Of a DNA stretch of 20,841 nucleotides, positions 5,330 to 13,878 are shown piece by piece. Origin of the DNA: UMGS172 sp045578845 (GTDB lineage: Bacteria; Bacillota; Clostridia; Oscillospirales; Acutalibacteraceae); NCBI GenBank assembly GCA_045578845.1, contig JAZNLA010000043.1, positions 1 to 20,841 on the forward strand, read 5' to 3'. The position numbers were made by a program, and so were the translations under genes. The notes beneath the pieces were generated by a model. It saw only the letters and a list, made by a program, of their open reading frames with translations. It did not search any database and was not told the DNA's origin. Position 1 is the first letter of the stretch, and every line of letters starts with the position of its first letter.

Positions 5330-5878
5330 ATGAACAATATGGAAAACTACACTGCACACAGCGGTGACAGTTACTATCAACCCGCAGGCCAGAGAATGTC
5401 GGCAGCACAACAAATGTACCTAAAAAACCACCCCGAACACATGAATAGCGATATGTCAGACCAATATAAAATAACCTGTAATTCGGGTAATAATTGGCTT
5501 AAAGCCGATAATAATATGCCGTCAAACAACACGTGGCAAAACAATAACAATGGTACAACTTCAGGTAATAACATGGGTATAGCAGTAAGACCACCTATGA
5601 ACCAAAGTGGCGGCACAATAAGTTTAACACCCGAAACACTGACCAACACAAGTTTTTTACCCGCGTATTTAAGCCAATATATCGGTCATTGGATTAGAGC
5701 CGATTTCTTTATCGGCGAGTCAATCGAACAACGTGTCGGCGTTTTACATGAAGTCGGTGCAAGTTACTTTATAATTGAAGCCATAGAACCGCAAACTTTA
5801 ATTGTGTGCGATATGTTCTCGGTAAAATTTGTAACAATCGTACTTGATGATGAATTTTCAAGACTTTTGAGATTTTAG
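5330..5878 (+). CDS. gerQ: GerQ-like spore coat protein
   Basis: This 182-aa protein follows cwlJ in the same operon, with an AGGAG ribosome site nine bases before ATG. Residues 1-105 are of low complexity, rich in Asn, Gln, Met, Ser and Gly. The C-terminal part (about 108-182) contains the conserved GerQ-type domain with PAYLSQYIGHWIRADF, RVGVLHEVGASYFII and a final VKFVTIVL stretch. In Bacillus, GerQ is a coat protein that is cross-linked by transglutaminase and is required for CwlJ to localise and act. The Asn/Gln-rich arm fits a matrix-forming, cross-linkable coat protein. It ends 5 bases before a bidirectional terminator. Confidence 0.85.
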   Translation: MNNMENYTAHSGDSYYQPAGQRMSAAQQMYLKNHPEHMNSDMSDQYKITCNSGNNWLKADNNMPSNNTWQNNNNGTTSGNNMGIAVRPPMNQSGGTISLTPETLTNTSFLPAYLSQYIGHWIRADFFIGESIEQRVGVLHEVGASYFIIEAIEPQTLIVCDMFSVKFVTIVLDDEFSRLLRF

Positions 5879-5882
5879 TTAT

Positions 5883-5911
5883 AAAAAAACACGCCTGCGG
5901 CGTGTTTTTTT
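5883..5911. terminator. Bidirectional terminator between gerQ and tyrS
   Basis: A-tract, ACACGCC, TGC loop, GGCGTGT and T-tract form a symmetrical hairpin with A and T runs on both sides. It can end the gerQ transcript rightward and the long tyrS-side operon leftward. Confidence 0.92.
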
Positions 5912-5912
5912 A

Positions 5913-7133
5913 TTACATAGAAATTTTATGGAAAACTTTTTTACCTTTTTTGATAACTACACCGTCACCTAAAAGGTCAGATTCTAAAAGCGAAAACGCG
6001 GGGTCAGTAATTTTATTATCGTTAACCGAAACACCGCCTTGCTGGATAAGTCTTCTACCCTCGCCTTTTGACGGAATTAGACCCGCTGCAAGCATCGCAT
6101 CTAAAATACCGATTTTACCGTCAGTTAGCATATAGGCACTAATTGTAGTTTTGGGCATATCGGCATTAGCACCGCCTGTAAAGAGCGAACGTGCGGTACT
6201 AAGTGCCTTGTTGGCTTCGTCTTCACCGTGAATCATCTTAGTAAGTTCAAAAGCCAAACGCTCTTTAACAGCATTTAATTCACTGCCCTCTAATTTTTCG
6301 TACTCGTAAATTTCTTCAAGAGGAATGAAGGTTAAAAGTTTCATGCATTTTAAGACATCTGCATCGTCAACATTACGCCAATATTGGAAGAACTCGTAAG
6401 GTGAAGTTTTATTAGCGTCAAGCCAAACAGCACCGTTAGCAGTTTTACCCATTTTTTTACCTTCGGAATTAAGCAAAAGAGTAATAGTCATGGCGTGGGC
6501 ATCTTTGCCTAATTTTTTACGGATTAGTTCAGTACCGCCGAGCATATTAGACCACTGGTCGTCACCGCCGAACTGCATATTACAGCCGTATTCTTTAAAC
6601 AAATGATAGAAGTCATACGACTGCATAATCATATAGTTAAACTCTAAGAACGAAAGTCCCTTTTCCATTCTTTGTTTATAACACTCGGCTCTGAGCATAT
6701 TATTAACCGAAAAACAAGCACCGACTTCGCGAAGTAATTCAACATAGTTAAGACCGAGTAACCAATCGGCATTGTTTACCATTTGTGCCTTGCCCTCGCC
6801 AAACTCAATAAACTTACTCATTTGCTCTTTAAAGCAGTCACAGTTATGTTGAATAATTTCGGGTGTCAGCATATTACGCATATCTGTTCTGCCCGACGGG
6901 TCGCCTATATAACCTGTACCGCCGCCGATAAGTGCAATCGGCTTATTGCCAGCCATTTGCAGTCTTTTCATAAGGCAAAGAGCCATAAAATGGCCTACAT
7001 GCAAACTGTCGGCAGTCGGGTCAAAACCTATATAAAAAGTTGCCTCACCGGCATTAACCATTTTTCTTATTTCATCTTCATTTGTAACCTGTGCAATAAG
7101 ACCGCGGGCTACAAGTTCGTCATAACAATTCAT
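5913..7133 (-). CDS. tyrS: Tyrosyl-tRNA synthetase
   Basis: This class I aminoacyl-tRNA synthetase charges tRNA-Tyr. The Rossmann domain shows the HIGH-type motif in DPTADSLHVGHF and the tyrosine-binding segment QFGGDDQWSN. The KMSKS-type loop is KMGKT, followed by ANGAVWLD and KTSPYEFFQYW. A C-terminal S4 tRNA-binding domain is present (EGRRLIQQGGVSVN). I start it at the ATG read from 7133 (406 aa) because an AGGAGG box lies at 7141-7146; a longer frame to 7163 would add ten residues without a ribosome site. It is the last gene of the minus-strand operon, 37 bases after recN. No T-box leader is visible in that short gap, so any tyrosine response would have to act elsewhere. Confidence 0.95.
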   Translation of the reverse strand: MNCYDELVARGLIAQVTNEDEIRKMVNAGEATFYIGFDPTADSLHVGHFMALCLMKRLQMAGNKPIALIGGGTGYIGDPSGRTDMRNMLTPEIIQHNCDCFKEQMSKFIEFGEGKAQMVNNADWLLGLNYVELLREVGACFSVNNMLRAECYKQRMEKGLSFLEFNYMIMQSYDFYHLFKEYGCNMQFGGDDQWSNMLGGTELIRKKLGKDAHAMTITLLLNSEGKKMGKTANGAVWLDANKTSPYEFFQYWRNVDDADVLKCMKLLTFIPLEEIYEYEKLEGSELNAVKERLAFELTKMIHGEDEANKALSTARSLFTGGANADMPKTTISAYMLTDGKIGILDAMLAAGLIPSKGEGRRLIQQGGVSVNDNKITDPAFSLLESDLLGDGVVIKKGKKVFHKISM

Positions 7134-7170
7134 TTTTAGTCCTCCTAAATACCGATTAAACAATATATTA

Positions 7171-8841
7171 TCACATCACAGCGTGATTTTCAATAAGTTC
7201 TTTTGCAGATTTTAACAAACTTTCGGTCATTTCGCCGCCTGACATAATCCTTGCTATTTCGTTTACCCTAGTATCACCTTTTGCCTCGGCAACATCCGTA
7301 AATGTATTGCCGTTTTTGGTCGATTTGGTAATGAGCAAATGATTATCCGCAGCGGCGGCAATCTGTGCTAAATGGGTAACGCAAAGCACCTGTCGGTCAC
7401 TTGACAACGCCTTAAGTTGTCTTCCTACCTTATCGGCTGCTTTTCCGCTAATTCCTGTATCAATTTCGTCAAATATCAATGTATCGGCATCGGCAACGCG
7501 GTTCATAACGCTCTTAATACTGAGCATTATTCTTGACAACTCACCGCCCGAAGCAACCTTACACAGCGGTTTTACAGCCTGTCCCGAATTGGCGGAAATG
7601 TAAAATTCAACATTGTCACAACCGTTTACGGTGTACATATCTTCTTCGATATTAACCGAAAAAACAACATTGGGCATTTCAAGGTATTTTAAAACGTCGC
7701 ATATATTACGCGAAAACTTTTCGGCAGTTTTCTTTCGTTTTTCGGTAAGTACCGCACCTTTTTCAATCAGTTGATCTTCGATTTCAGAATACAGTTGTTC
7801 AGCTTTTAAAAGTTCCTCATCAGAACGGTAAATTTTATCAAGTTTTGCCTTAGAGGTTTCAAAAAATTCTAAGACTGTTTCCTCGCTGCCGCCGTATTTT
7901 TTCATTAGCGAACGAATAACATCAATTCTTTGCTCTGTTTCCTCAAGTTCACCTTCATCAAACGAAACGCCGTCTAAAAGACCTCTTACTTCCGAAGTTA
8001 TATCATAAAGTTCTAAATTAACATTTTGCAATCTTTCCAATAAAGTCTTAGCGTTTTCAAGACTGCCGCTACACATATTAAGTCCGTTAACCGCCTCTTC
8101 ACAGAGCGAAGCGGCACCCGAAGTATCCTCGTCACCTATAAGTCCGTTATAACAAATCAAAAGCCCTTCTCTTAACTTTTCGGCATTTCTTATAACTTCA
8201 CGGCGTTTAAGCAGAGTTTCAAGTTCGCCAACCGAAATGTCAGCCGCCTCAATTTCATTGATTTGAAAATTTAAAAAATCAATAAGTTTTTGCTTTTGCT
8301 CATCATCGGTTTTAAGTTCTTTAATGGTCTTTTTTACTGATTTTAAACTATGGTAACATTCCTTATAATCTTCAATAACCGTTCCATGCTCGCCGTAAAG
8401 GTCTAAAAACATACAGTGTAATTCAGGATTTAACAAGGCTTGATTATCGTGTTGACCGTGAATATTGACAAGATATTCGCCGACCTCTCTAAGTATGCCG
8501 ACACTGACCGTAACGCCGTTAATTTTGCAGGTGTTTCTGCCGTCTGCGGTTATAGTGCGAAGCATAAAAACACTGCCGTCATCTAAAGTCACACCGTAGT
8601 TTTCAAGCAATTCGGCACATTTTTTCGGCACATTATCAAATAATGCCGAAACGGTTGCTTTATCACTGCCCGTTCTAACCAATTCTTTAGATGTCCGCAT
8701 ACCCGTTACGGCATTTATAGAGTCAATAATAATTGACTTGCCTGCACCTGTTTCACCGGTAAGGACATTAAATCCGTCACAAAAATCAATATTACACTTT
8801 TCAATAATTGCTATATTCTCGATATTAAGCGATTTTAGCAT
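7171..8841 (-). CDS. recN: DNA repair ATPase RecN
   Basis: This 556-aa SMC-like protein acts early in double-strand break repair by gathering DNA ends. The Walker A motif GETGAGKS lies near residue 31, long coiled-coil arms occupy about residues 150-370, the ABC signature is SGGELSRIMLS, and Walker B is TLIFDEIDTGISG followed by the H-loop VTHLAQIAA. The length is normal for RecN. The ATG at 8841 is preceded by AAGGA. argR lies 12 bases upstream; an argR-recN pair is the standard arrangement in Firmicutes. No LexA box is visible in the short gap, so it is probably expressed with the operon. Confidence 0.96.
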   Translation of the reverse strand: MLKSLNIENIAIIEKCNIDFCDGFNVLTGETGAGKSIIIDSINAVTGMRTSKELVRTGSDKATVSALFDNVPKKCAELLENYGVTLDDGSVFMLRTITADGRNTCKINGVTVSVGILREVGEYLVNIHGQHDNQALLNPELHCMFLDLYGEHGTVIEDYKECYHSLKSVKKTIKELKTDDEQKQKLIDFLNFQINEIEAADISVGELETLLKRREVIRNAEKLREGLLICYNGLIGDEDTSGAASLCEEAVNGLNMCSGSLENAKTLLERLQNVNLELYDITSEVRGLLDGVSFDEGELEETEQRIDVIRSLMKKYGGSEETVLEFFETSKAKLDKIYRSDEELLKAEQLYSEIEDQLIEKGAVLTEKRKKTAEKFSRNICDVLKYLEMPNVVFSVNIEEDMYTVNGCDNVEFYISANSGQAVKPLCKVASGGELSRIMLSIKSVMNRVADADTLIFDEIDTGISGKAADKVGRQLKALSSDRQVLCVTHLAQIAAAADNHLLITKSTKNGNTFTDVAEAKGDTRVNEIARIMSGGEMTESLLKSAKELIENHAVM

Positions 8842-8853
8842 ATTAAAATATCC

Positions 8854-9303
8854 TTATTCAATAATTGCTTTAAGTTCCAAGCATAAATTCTCGGCATCTA
8901 ATTCGGTCTTGGTGATGACCAAAATTGTATCGTCACCCGCCAATGTGCCGAGCACATTTGGAAAATGCATTGAGTCAAGCGATGCACAGGCACCCTGAGC
9001 CATACCGACATGGCATTTAATCACTACATTATTTACGGCATAATCAACCGAAACGACCGTTCTTGAAAACAGTTCACGGTGACGCGGTGCCTTAGACCCG
9101 CCATGTGCCGAGTTGACAGCATAACGGTAAATTCCGCTGTCGTCAAGCATTTTTACAATACGAAGTTCCTTAATATCACGCGAAACGGTAGCTTGTGTGA
9201 CATCGTAACCTGCCATTGTCAGTTCCTGCTGAAGTTCCTCTTGGGTTTCAATAGGTTTTGACTTTATGAGTTCAATAATTTTTAACTGACGATCTTTTTT
9301 CAT
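8854..9303 (-). CDS. argR: Arginine repressor ArgR/AhrC
   Basis: This is a 149-aa hexameric regulator that senses arginine and controls arginine biosynthesis and catabolism. The N-terminal winged helix contains the diagnostic TQATVSRDIKELRIVK. The C-terminal domain has the arginine-binding and trimerisation segment GTLAGDDTILVIT with the paired Asp residues. The ATG at 9303 is preceded by AAGGGGA. It lies between NAD kinase and recN in the operon. The ancestral Bacillus order is tlyA-argR-recN; here NAD kinase sits in between, as in many Clostridia. Confidence 0.95.
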   Translation of the reverse strand: MKKDRQLKIIELIKSKPIETQEELQQELTMAGYDVTQATVSRDIKELRIVKMLDDSGIYRYAVNSAHGGSKAPRHRELFSRTVVSVDYAVNNVVIKCHVGMAQGACASLDSMHFPNVLGTLAGDDTILVITKTELDAENLCLELKAIIE

Positions 9304-9326
9304 TTTTAAGTCCCCTTTTAAATGAA

Positions 9327-10142
9327 TTAAAGTCTGCTTTTTTCGGAAAACACCTTATATACAGAAAGGTCATTGAATTTTATAAAACTTGCCGTTAAAT
9401 TTGACCTTGTAATTTTTATCACACTGCCGTTTTTAAGGGGAACTGCCCCCCTGCCGTCGGCAAAAAAGAATATTTCGGTTTTATCATCACCGCCGACCGT
9501 AATGGAAATTTCATTATTACCGTCTATAACCATAGAACGGGTCATTAAAGTATGCGGACAAACAGGCGTTAATATCATTGAGTTTAATGTCGGGTCAACT
9601 ATAGGACCGCCTGCCGACATTGAATATGCCGTAGAGCCTGTCGGTGTGGCGACAATAAAACCGTCAGAGCGGTAATTTATCGCGTCGTTTTCGATAGTGA
9701 CGCTTATATCAATCATAGTAGTATTGGCACTTTTACTGATAACTGCATCATTTAAACAGTCGCACTCTGCTATTTGTTTTTCTCCGTTTGATATTTCAGC
9801 TTTTAACATATAACGATTTTCGGTTGAATAATCACCGGTTGATAAATTTTCGAGCAAATCCAAATTATCGGCATTAAGACTTGCAAGATAACCTATCCTT
9901 CCGGAATTGATACCGACTATAGGAACATTTACGGTTGCTGATATTTTAGCAACCTTTAAAATTGTTCCGTCACCGCCGACAGCAATAGCAATATCAACAT
10001 TCTTAAACAATGAAACATCAATATTATTAAACTCTGAAATCTCTACATTAGTACCGTTTAGCCTTAAAATTTCGGCACATTGTAAGGCTATTTCTTCGCC
10101 CTGACGCTCGGCATTAAAGACTATTAAAACATTCAAGTCCAT
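9327..10142 (-). CDS. nadK: NAD kinase
   Basis: This 271-aa ATP-NAD kinase makes NADP from NAD. The GGDGT motif occurs in AIAVGGDGTILKVAK near residue 57, followed by the glycine-rich GINSGRIGYLA. NDAVISK and the substrate-binding SDGFIVATPTGSTAYSMSAGG are the family signature. The ribosome site GGAGG is only three bases from ATG 10142, an unusually tight spacing, but the N-terminus MDLNVLIVFN is the expected first beta strand. It lies between tlyA and argR and is part of the operon. It supplies NADPH to biosynthesis, including the adjacent isoprenoid pathway. Confidence 0.95.
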   Translation of the reverse strand: MDLNVLIVFNAERQGEEIALQCAEILRLNGTNVEISEFNNIDVSLFKNVDIAIAVGGDGTILKVAKISATVNVPIVGINSGRIGYLASLNADNLDLLENLSTGDYSTENRYMLKAEISNGEKQIAECDCLNDAVISKSANTTMIDISVTIENDAINYRSDGFIVATPTGSTAYSMSAGGPIVDPTLNSMILTPVCPHTLMTRSMVIDGNNEISITVGGDDKTEIFFFADGRGAVPLKNGSVIKITRSNLTASFIKFNDLSVYKVFSEKSRL

Positions 10143-10155
10143 AAACCTCCATTAT

Positions 10156-10965
10156 TTAAGTATCAAGTGTAAAATGTGACTCATTTACCACTTCTTCGGC
10201 TGTGACACCGCTTAAATTTTCAGGATTATCATTCTTTTTTATATAAACCAAATATTCAATATTGCCTTCGGGACCTTTTACAGGTGAATATGTAAGACCT
10301 AATACCGAAAATTTATTTTCAAGCAACATATTCACTGTCTTTTCCACAACTTCAATATGTACAGAAACATCTCTGACAACGCCTTTTTTTCCGACCTTAT
10401 CTTTACCTGCCTCAAACTGAGGTTTTATAAGACAGACCGCTTCTCCGCAGTCCTTAAGCAAATTTCTCATAACGGGAACTATCAGCGACAGTGAAATAAA
10501 AGATACATCAACCGAGGCAAAATCCAGCAGGTCAGGTATTTGTTCATTAGTAACGTAGCGGAAATTGGTACGTTCTAAATTTACTACCCTTTCATCACTG
10601 CGAAGTTTCCAAGCAAGTTGTCCGTAACCGACATCAATGGCATATACCTTTAAAGCACCGTTTTGCAACATACAATCGGTAAAACCGCCGGTTGAAGCAC
10701 CAATATCGGCACAAATCATACCGTCAAGTTTAATAGGAAATGTTTCCATAGCCTTTTCTAATTTAAGTCCGCCGCGGCTGACATATTTTAACGGATTGCT
10801 TCTAACCTCAATTACATCTTCAGGTTTTATTTGAATACCCGCCTTATCAGCCTTTTGATTATTGACATACACAACGCCTGCCATAATAAGGGTTTTTGCC
10901 TTTTCGCGGCTATCACAAAAACCTTGTTCAAAAACGGCCGAATCAAGTCTGATTTTATTCGCCAA
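10156..10965 (-). CDS. tlyA: TlyA-family rRNA 2'-O-methyltransferase (TTG start)
   Basis: This is a 269-aa protein with an N-terminal S4 RNA-binding domain (about residues 4-60) and an FtsJ/RrmJ-like Rossmann methyltransferase. The SAM-binding motif is ADIGASTGGFTDC. Catalytic Lys-Asp-Lys-Glu residues appear in SRGGLKLEKAM, DVSFISL, KPQFE and EGNIEYL. TlyA proteins 2'-O-methylate ribosomal RNA and some have been described as haemolysins. The initiation codon is TTG at 10965-10963, preceded by AGAGG nine bases away. It lies within the last codons of dxs, an 11-base overlap consistent with coupling. The dxs-tlyA order matches Bacillus. Confidence 0.93.
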   Translation of the reverse strand: MANKIRLDSAVFEQGFCDSREKAKTLIMAGVVYVNNQKADKAGIQIKPEDVIEVRSNPLKYVSRGGLKLEKAMETFPIKLDGMICADIGASTGGFTDCMLQNGALKVYAIDVGYGQLAWKLRSDERVVNLERTNFRYVTNEQIPDLLDFASVDVSFISLSLIVPVMRNLLKDCGEAVCLIKPQFEAGKDKVGKKGVVRDVSVHIEVVEKTVNMLLENKFSVLGLTYSPVKGPEGNIEYLVYIKKNDNPENLSGVTAEEVVNESHFTLDT

Positions 10966-12793
10966 TTATTTTTACCTCTTCTATCATTGATTCACAGTCT
11001 AATTTATTATGTTTACGCTGTGCCAAAACGCTTGCCTGTTTAACAAATCCCTCAACGGCATATGCTTTATAAACACCTTTAAATCCTTTTTCCATAAGTT
11101 TAAAACCGACCTTTTGGGCAACCGAGCCGTTTAAAATTCCTTCTTCAAAGAAAAGAACTTTTTTATAATTACTTAGTTCAGTAATAAGGCTGTCATCAAT
11201 CGGCGATAAAATATCAAGTTTAATAACTGCGATATCTTTAAGTTCATTTTTAGCAATAAAAGCCTCATGAACAAGCGTTCCGTAAGTAACCAGTGCAGTA
11301 TCTCCGCTACCGTATACCTTATATGTTTCGGTAACTTTTGAAGGATTTTCCGTAATTAAATCAGTACCGCCTCTCGGATACCTAATAGCGGCAACTCCTT
11401 TGGGATTTCTCAGTCGTTCTTTTAACATCAGCTTTAATTCATTAAAATCGGCAGGTGCATAGATTTTAACACCGGGAATTGTTGATAAAAACGCGACGTC
11501 AAAAAGACCTTGATGTGTTTCGCCGTCATCTCCTACAAAACCTGCACGGTCAACAGCAAAAGTAACCGGCACCCCTGCAATAGCGGTATCATGAATAATT
11601 TGGTCATATCCACGTTGTAAAAATGTCGAATAAACTGCAAAAATAGGTTTCATGCCCTTTTTTGCAAGACCGGCCGAGAAGGTAACGGCGTGTTCTTCGG
11701 CAATACCTACATCAAAGAAACGGTTTTTAAATTCATTGGCAAAATTTTTAAGTCCCGTACCGGTCATCATAGCGGCTGTGACAGCACAAATTTTATTGTC
11801 AGTTCTTGCCAATTCACATAATGTATCCCCGAAAACGCTTGAAAAATTAGGCTTGCCGCTACTAACTAAGCCCTCATTTATATCAAACCTCGAAACACCG
11901 TGATAGTCACCGGGATTTGTTTCGGCAAAAGCATATCCCTTACCCTTCACCGTTTTAACATGCACTAAAACAGGGCGGTCATAATTTTTGGCAACCTCAA
12001 ACATTTCGGTAAGTTTCTTAATATCATGACCGTCAACAGGTCCCATATAATAAAATCCCAATGACTCAAAAATATTACTCTCATAAAGAGCGTTTTTAAT
12101 CATCATTTTAAGACGGACTGCAAACGAACAAAGTTTATTGCCTATGAGCGGTATTTTAATTAAAAACCGCTCAACACCGGTTTTAAATTTAAAGTATTTT
12201 TTTTGCGTTCTAATAACACTTAAATGTTTTGATAAAGACCCGCGATTTTTTGAAATCGACATTTTGTTGTCGTTAAGAACAACAATCAAACGGCTGTCCT
12301 TTTTTTGGACATTGTTAAACGCTTCATAAACCATACCGCCGGTTAACGCACCGTCGCCAAGAACGGCAATAGCCAAACCTTTATCGCCTAAAATTTCATT
12401 GGCTTTACATACACCAAAAGCCGAAGAAAGCGAAGTACTGCTATGTCCCGTAATAAACGGGTCGTGCTCTGACTCTTCGGGTTTCATAAAACCCGAAATA
12501 CCGTTTTCGGTACGAAGAGTTGAGAAATTTTCGTACCTTCCAGTAAGAAGTTTATGGGTATAACACTGGTGACCGACATCAAAAACTATAGTATCTTTCG
12601 GTGACTCAAAAACCTTATGCAAAGCAACGGTCAACTCTACAGCACCCAAGTTAGATGCCAAATGACCGCCGTTTTCTGAAACAGTACTTAACATCACACT
12701 GCGAATTTCACTGCAAAGTTCACCTATTTGCTCATTATTCAGTTGTTTCAAATCGTTAGGTGAATTTATACCACCCAAAATTTTAACATCCAT
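10955..12793 (-). CDS. dxs: 1-deoxy-D-xylulose-5-phosphate synthase
   Basis: This 612-aa thiamine-diphosphate enzyme condenses pyruvate and glyceraldehyde-3-phosphate, the first step of the MEP isoprenoid pathway. The N-terminal part has FDVGHQCYTHKLLTGR and the ThDP/Mg motif GDGALTGG with its downstream Asn (NDNKMSIS). The YYMGPVDGHD segment, the central transketolase pyrimidine domain (AEEHAVTFSAGLAK, DRAGFVGDDGETHQG) and the C-terminal transketolase domain follow. AAGGT precedes ATG 12793. It follows ispA by 18 bases, so entry into the MEP pathway and prenyl elongation are co-transcribed. Confidence 0.96.
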   Translation of the reverse strand: MDVKILGGINSPNDLKQLNNEQIGELCSEIRSVMLSTVSENGGHLASNLGAVELTVALHKVFESPKDTIVFDVGHQCYTHKLLTGRYENFSTLRTENGISGFMKPEESEHDPFITGHSSTSLSSAFGVCKANEILGDKGLAIAVLGDGALTGGMVYEAFNNVQKKDSRLIVVLNDNKMSISKNRGSLSKHLSVIRTQKKYFKFKTGVERFLIKIPLIGNKLCSFAVRLKMMIKNALYESNIFESLGFYYMGPVDGHDIKKLTEMFEVAKNYDRPVLVHVKTVKGKGYAFAETNPGDYHGVSRFDINEGLVSSGKPNFSSVFGDTLCELARTDNKICAVTAAMMTGTGLKNFANEFKNRFFDVGIAEEHAVTFSAGLAKKGMKPIFAVYSTFLQRGYDQIIHDTAIAGVPVTFAVDRAGFVGDDGETHQGLFDVAFLSTIPGVKIYAPADFNELKLMLKERLRNPKGVAAIRYPRGGTDLITENPSKVTETYKVYGSGDTALVTYGTLVHEAFIAKNELKDIAVIKLDILSPIDDSLITELSNYKKVLFFEEGILNGSVAQKVGFKLMEKGFKGVYKAYAVEGFVKQASVLAQRKHNKLDCESMIEEVKIIGE

Positions 12794-12811
12794 TATTATA
12801 CCTTAATTTCT

Positions 12812-13678
12812 TTAATTTTTTCGGTTGCAAAGTGACAACGCAAGTTGTTTTAAATTATCGGTGTTATTACCGAAAATCGACAGTAAAGAAATAGCCTCAT
12901 TTGTAATTTTTTCTACATCTTCTTGAGCCTTTTCCAATCCAACATGCGAAACATACGTTGATTTTTGTGAATCACAATCACTGCCTATAGGTTTACCGAG
13001 TTCAAAAGCGGTACTCGTAATATCTAAGATATCATCTTTGATTTGGAAAGCAAGACCTAAATTCTCAGCAAATTTACCTGCATTTTCAATCATTTGCTCG
13101 GTTCCGCCTCCTAAAATACAACCGATTTTTGCCGCGGCAACAAGCAAGGCACCTGTTTTCATTTTATACATATCGGTTACAGCCTTTAGCGGTGCGACAC
13201 TGTTTTCGTATTTTAGGTCAATTACCTGTCCGCCAATCATACCGCTGCTTCCGGCACAAGAAGATAAAACCTTAATTGCCTTTAAAATTCGGTCTGCCGA
13301 CATATTTTCTGTTGATGCTGCAACAGAAAACGCATCAGTAAGCAGTGCATCACCGGCAAGTAACGCCGTAGCCTCTCCGAATTTTATGTGACACGAAGGT
13401 TTACCGCGACGCATATCGTCATTATCCATGCAAGGCAGGTCATCATGAATAAGTGAATATGTATGTATCATTTCAAGGGCAGTTGCAAATTTGACTGCAC
13501 AAAATTCGTCACCCGAACAAACTCTTGCAAATTCCAACATTATTTGGGGTCTTATTCTTTTACCGCCTGCCGAAACGCTGTAATTCATGGCACTTAAAAG
13601 TTCGCTGTACTCAGTATTATTGTCTTTTAAAACGGCATTTAGTTCATTATCAATCAGTTTAGTATAATTTTCAAACAT
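12812..13678 (-). CDS. ispA: Farnesyl/geranyl diphosphate synthase
   Basis: This 288-aa trans-prenyltransferase elongates DMAPP with IPP to short-chain prenyl diphosphates. The first Asp-rich motif is DDLPCMDNDDMRRG (near residue 82) and the second is KDDILD (near residue 220). GGKRIRPQ near the N-terminus and HTYSLIHDD are also conserved. Bacterial FARM motifs with the extra residues (DDxxxxD) indicate the FPP synthase type, but exact chain length cannot be read with certainty. It overlaps xseB by eight bases, as in many Firmicutes. Confidence 0.93.
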   Translation of the reverse strand: MFENYTKLIDNELNAVLKDNNTEYSELLSAMNYSVSAGGKRIRPQIMLEFARVCSGDEFCAVKFATALEMIHTYSLIHDDLPCMDNDDMRRGKPSCHIKFGEATALLAGDALLTDAFSVAASTENMSADRILKAIKVLSSCAGSSGMIGGQVIDLKYENSVAPLKAVTDMYKMKTGALLVAAAKIGCILGGGTEQMIENAGKFAENLGLAFQIKDDILDITSTAFELGKPIGSDCDSQKSTYVSHVGLEKAQEDVEKITNEAISLLSIFGNNTDNLKQLALSLCNRKN

Positions 13679-13877
13679 TTACATAATCACCTTTAACATA
13701 ATCGGACAAATTTTCAATTTTTTGTTTAGCACCGTCAAGTTGCTTTTTACATGCAGCCGATAATTCCAAGCCCTTTGCATAAAGTTCTACCGACTCGTTC
13801 AAACTGCAGTCGCCCGACTCTAATTTTTTAACAACGGCTTCAAGTTCGGTAATATTTTGTTCAAATGTCTTTTCCAT
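13671..13877 (-). CDS. xseB: Exodeoxyribonuclease VII small subunit
   Basis: This is a 68-aa helical protein with the XseB pattern TELEAVVKKLESGDCSLNESVELYAKGLEL followed by CKKQLDGAKQKIE. Several copies bind each large subunit to form exonuclease VII, which degrades ssDNA to oligonucleotides. The start ATG at 13877 follows the xseA stop with a one-base gap, and its 3' end overlaps ispA. Confidence 0.95.
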   Translation of the reverse strand: MEKTFEQNITELEAVVKKLESGDCSLNESVELYAKGLELSAACKKQLDGAKQKIENLSDYVKGDYVNV

Positions 13878-13878
13878 T

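Noticed and set aside
7134..7170. T-box leader for tyrS
   Set aside because: The gap to recN is only 37 bases, too short for a T-box with specifier loop and antiterminator.
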